From assembly GCA_007859995.1 (NCBI GenBank), contig SMSL01000006.1, positions 100,806 through 164,805 on the forward strand: DNA of 64,000 nucleotides, given 5' to 3'. This DNA comes from Candidatus Brocadiaceae bacterium S225 (GTDB lineage: Bacteria; Planctomycetota; Brocadiia; Brocadiales; Scalinduaceae). Both the position numbers and the translations under genes were made by a program. The notes below the pieces were generated by a model that saw only the letters and a program-made list of their open reading frames with translations, searched no databases and was not told the origin of the DNA. Of the stretch, positions 62,448-64,000 are shown piece by piece; within the stretch, counting starts at the first letter, position 1, and each line of letters begins with the position of its first letter.

Positions 62448-63551
62448 ATGGAATCTGAAAAAGTATTTAAGAAAGTTTTTAAAGGAGTTGATAGCTTATA
62501 TATCTCTTATAGGGGTTTACTCAGAGAAGGGGTAAAAGAGTACTTGGAAGAAAAAAAGAGACTGGCTCAATCAGATGATGAAACAGAACGAGCTTTATCA
62601 AGAATGGTCATCAATTTTCACCTGTTTGAAGTAAAGGATAGAGGGACAAAAGGTTACTCATTTATCCTGGTTGATAATTGGTACCGCATACAGATATCCG
62701 GAAGTGAAAGTAAGGCATTGCCAACAATATACGTTCAAGTATCAAGTGAGCTTCTTACAGGTCATGGGCCGGAAGATGCAATAATCAGGCTAAGGAAAGT
62801 TGTTAAAAAGCTATTGGTAAAGATAGAAGATGAGACAGTAAGCAGGTCAGATCTCTTTGTTGATTTTACTACTAATGAGAAACTGGAGGATATTAAAAGC
62901 ATATCTTGGATTACCAGGGCGAAGAAGCTTGCTGTATATAGCTATTGTGATGCATTTACTGGTTTGGTAATTGGTCAGGGGGGAGATATTTCAGCAAGAA
63001 TATATGACAAGACCTTAGAGATTGGCGAAAGTCATAAACATTATCTTAAGGAAATATGGGAAAAGCGTGGCTGGGATACAGTACAAAAGGTGTGGAGGCT
63101 TGAATTTCAATTAAGAAGGGTATGTTTGAAAGAGATGTCTATAAACACGTTTTCAAATCTCATGGAAAAAGTAAATAGCTTATGGGTTTACTGTTCAAAA
63201 GATTGGTTACGGCTTGCAGTAAAGGATGATACCGTAAATAGAACACGATGGATGACAAATTCTATGTGGAAGAAGATTCAAGGTGTAAGGATTAATGATG
63301 GCAAACTTGTCGGTGTACTAAGAGAGGTAGATAAATCAAGGGTACCAAGCGATAAGACAATATTTCAGAACGGTATGGGATATTTAACCTCTTTTGCAGC
63401 TAAGGAGGGATTTAACATCGTTGATAGTAAAACAGTCACTAGTTTTCTTGATATCTGTAAAAAGTATTTAGAAGAGCTAACTGATGAAAAAGAGGAAGAG
63501 TATTTAACAAAGAAGATAAATAATAAAAAGAAGAAATATAATAAGGAATAA
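62448..63551 (+). CDS. Rolling-circle replication initiator, Rep_trans family
   Basis: AAAGGAG precedes the ATG. The 367-residue protein shows the family order: VDSLYISYRG at the N-terminus, ETVSRSDLFVDFTTNEKLED in the middle, then YCDAFTGLVIGQGGDISARIYDKTLEI with the Tyr of RxYDKxLE, and WRLEFQLRRVCLKEM. In Rep_trans/RepL-type and Tn916-Orf20-type initiators these segments bind metal and nick the origin. The Lys-rich tail (KKINNKKKKYNK) is likely non-conserved. With the palindrome upstream this indicates that the element replicates, at least transiently, as a circle. Confidence 0.8.
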   Translation: MESEKVFKKVFKGVDSLYISYRGLLREGVKEYLEEKKRLAQSDDETERALSRMVINFHLFEVKDRGTKGYSFILVDNWYRIQISGSESKALPTIYVQVSSELLTGHGPEDAIIRLRKVVKKLLVKIEDETVSRSDLFVDFTTNEKLEDIKSISWITRAKKLAVYSYCDAFTGLVIGQGGDISARIYDKTLEIGESHKHYLKEIWEKRGWDTVQKVWRLEFQLRRVCLKEMSINTFSNLMEKVNSLWVYCSKDWLRLAVKDDTVNRTRWMTNSMWKKIQGVRINDGKLVGVLREVDKSRVPSDKTIFQNGMGYLTSFAAKEGFNIVDSKTVTSFLDICKKYLEELTDEKEEEYLTKKINNKKKKYNKE

Positions 63552-63561
63552 AGTAGAGAAG

Positions 63562-63852
63562 ATGAAGATTGAAATTGATGACAACGTATTAATTGAGGCG
63601 ATTGTTGAAAGGGTTGTTGAAAGACTAAAACCATTGATCAGTAATTCTCACGACACTTTTAGTGATGAATTAATGGATGTAAAAGCGTTGGCAGATTACC
63701 TAAAGGTAAAAAAACAATGGGTATAAGAAAAAACTCATATGAATATTATTCCTTATTACAAGGTTGGTAAATATCCACGATACAAAAAATCTAAGATTGA
63801 TGAATGGTTGCTTGAAAAAGAGAATAGAAATAATGCCAGGCGAGTGATATAG
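63562..63852 (+). pseudogene. Excisionase-like helix-turn-helix gene with an in-frame TAA
   Basis: The frame runs MKIEIDDNVLIEAIVERVVE... DVKALADYLKVKKQWV, stops at TAA (63724-63726), and continues in the same frame EKTHMNIIPYYKVGKYPRYKKSKIDEWLLEKENRN to a TAG at 63850. Together they form a complete HTH_17/excisionase domain in which the family has Tyr (WVYEKTH) at the stop, so one base change TAC/TAT to TAA explains it. Such proteins direct excision of integrative elements. Either the gene is inactivated or the stop is bypassed. Confidence 0.75.
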
Positions 63853-63910
63853 TGAGAAATTCCAAGGAGAAATATTTATAATTTTATTTGTAAGAAAGGA
63901 GGTAAAGAAA

Positions 63911-63985
63911 ATGATTGGTAGTATTCAGAAAAAAGGGAAATCTTACTATGCACTTGTCAGTGACATGTTCTCATTAACTTCCTAG
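63911..63985 (+). pseudogene. Start of an integrase-like gene, stopping after 24 codons
   Basis: A strong AGGAGGT lies 8 bases before the ATG. The peptide MIGSIQKKGKSYYALVSDMF matches the usual arm-binding beginning of tyrosine recombinases (GSIxKRGKSYYxxV), but the frame then reads SLTS and stops at TAG. The homology ends abruptly at about 63960, near TGACATGTTCTCATT, which suggests interruption by another sequence. The window ends 15 bases later, so the cause cannot be seen. Confidence 0.5.
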
Positions 63986-64000
63986 CCTCCAATCAGGTAT

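Overview
The window looks like a chromosomal segment of a Gram-negative, moderately AT-rich bacterium. It has LPS heptose genes, LolD, LspA, Wza/Wzc-type export, and many TPR proteins. A 12-motif c-type cytochrome, several TPR-glycosyltransferases and PurS-like domains fused to PurL would fit a planctomycete, possibly an anammox-type (Brocadiales) lineage. That assignment is inference; no rRNA or other decisive marker is present.

Layout. 1-7.3 kb is a housekeeping block: prmC (cut by the window edge), prfA and rpmE leftward; then hldE, gmhA, an MBL hydrolase, cutA and bioF. 7.3-8.1 kb holds a transposase relic. 8.1-19.8 kb is an envelope/exopolysaccharide region on the + strand: two small exported proteins, a lipoprotein with duplicated FlgO/CsgG-like modules, a metzincin-TPR protein, Wza, a Wzz/BY-kinase fusion, a Wzy/WaaL-type polymerase or ligase and a TPR membrane protein. 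19.8-26.5 kb holds a decayed transposase, two leftward TPR-glycosyltransferases, and a rightward methyltransferase and DegT aminotransferase.

26.5-34.4 kb is an accessory stretch with a MITE flanked by a 9-bp duplication, an IS110 relic, the multiheme cytochrome, an Ala/Glu/Lys-rich coiled-coil protein, a REP-type Y1 transposase, a split J-domain gene, small AT-rich genes and another inverted-repeat element. 34.4-55.8 kb is mostly core metabolism: a leftward accA...purN-TPR run, tyrA-purL, rnpA-yidD-ftcD, lysS-lolD-ilvE, dksA/traR-lspA, guaA, pabB-pabC, fxsA and an RCK/DHH phosphoesterase.

56.2 kb to the right edge is best read as an integrated element. It starts at a 3' fragment of tRNA-Met next to an old integrase relic. 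It carries a DUF6941-like / unknown / HEPN-like trio, a ribbon-helix-helix gene with a palindromic promoter, a tiny zinc-ribbon gene and a 2-kb IS with 41-bp inverted repeats. At its right end are a GC-rich palindromic candidate origin, a Rep_trans-type rolling-circle initiator, an excisionase-like gene interrupted by one stop codon, and an integrase-like start that stops after 24 codons. The recombination module therefore looks decayed while the replication module looks intact.

Several miniature repeat families recur: one MITE in three copies, REP palindromes, a shared IS-end motif, and in-frame heptanucleotide arrays inside the polymerase gene. Two housekeeping genes (prmC and lspA) appear to lack ATG/GTG/TTG at the expected start.
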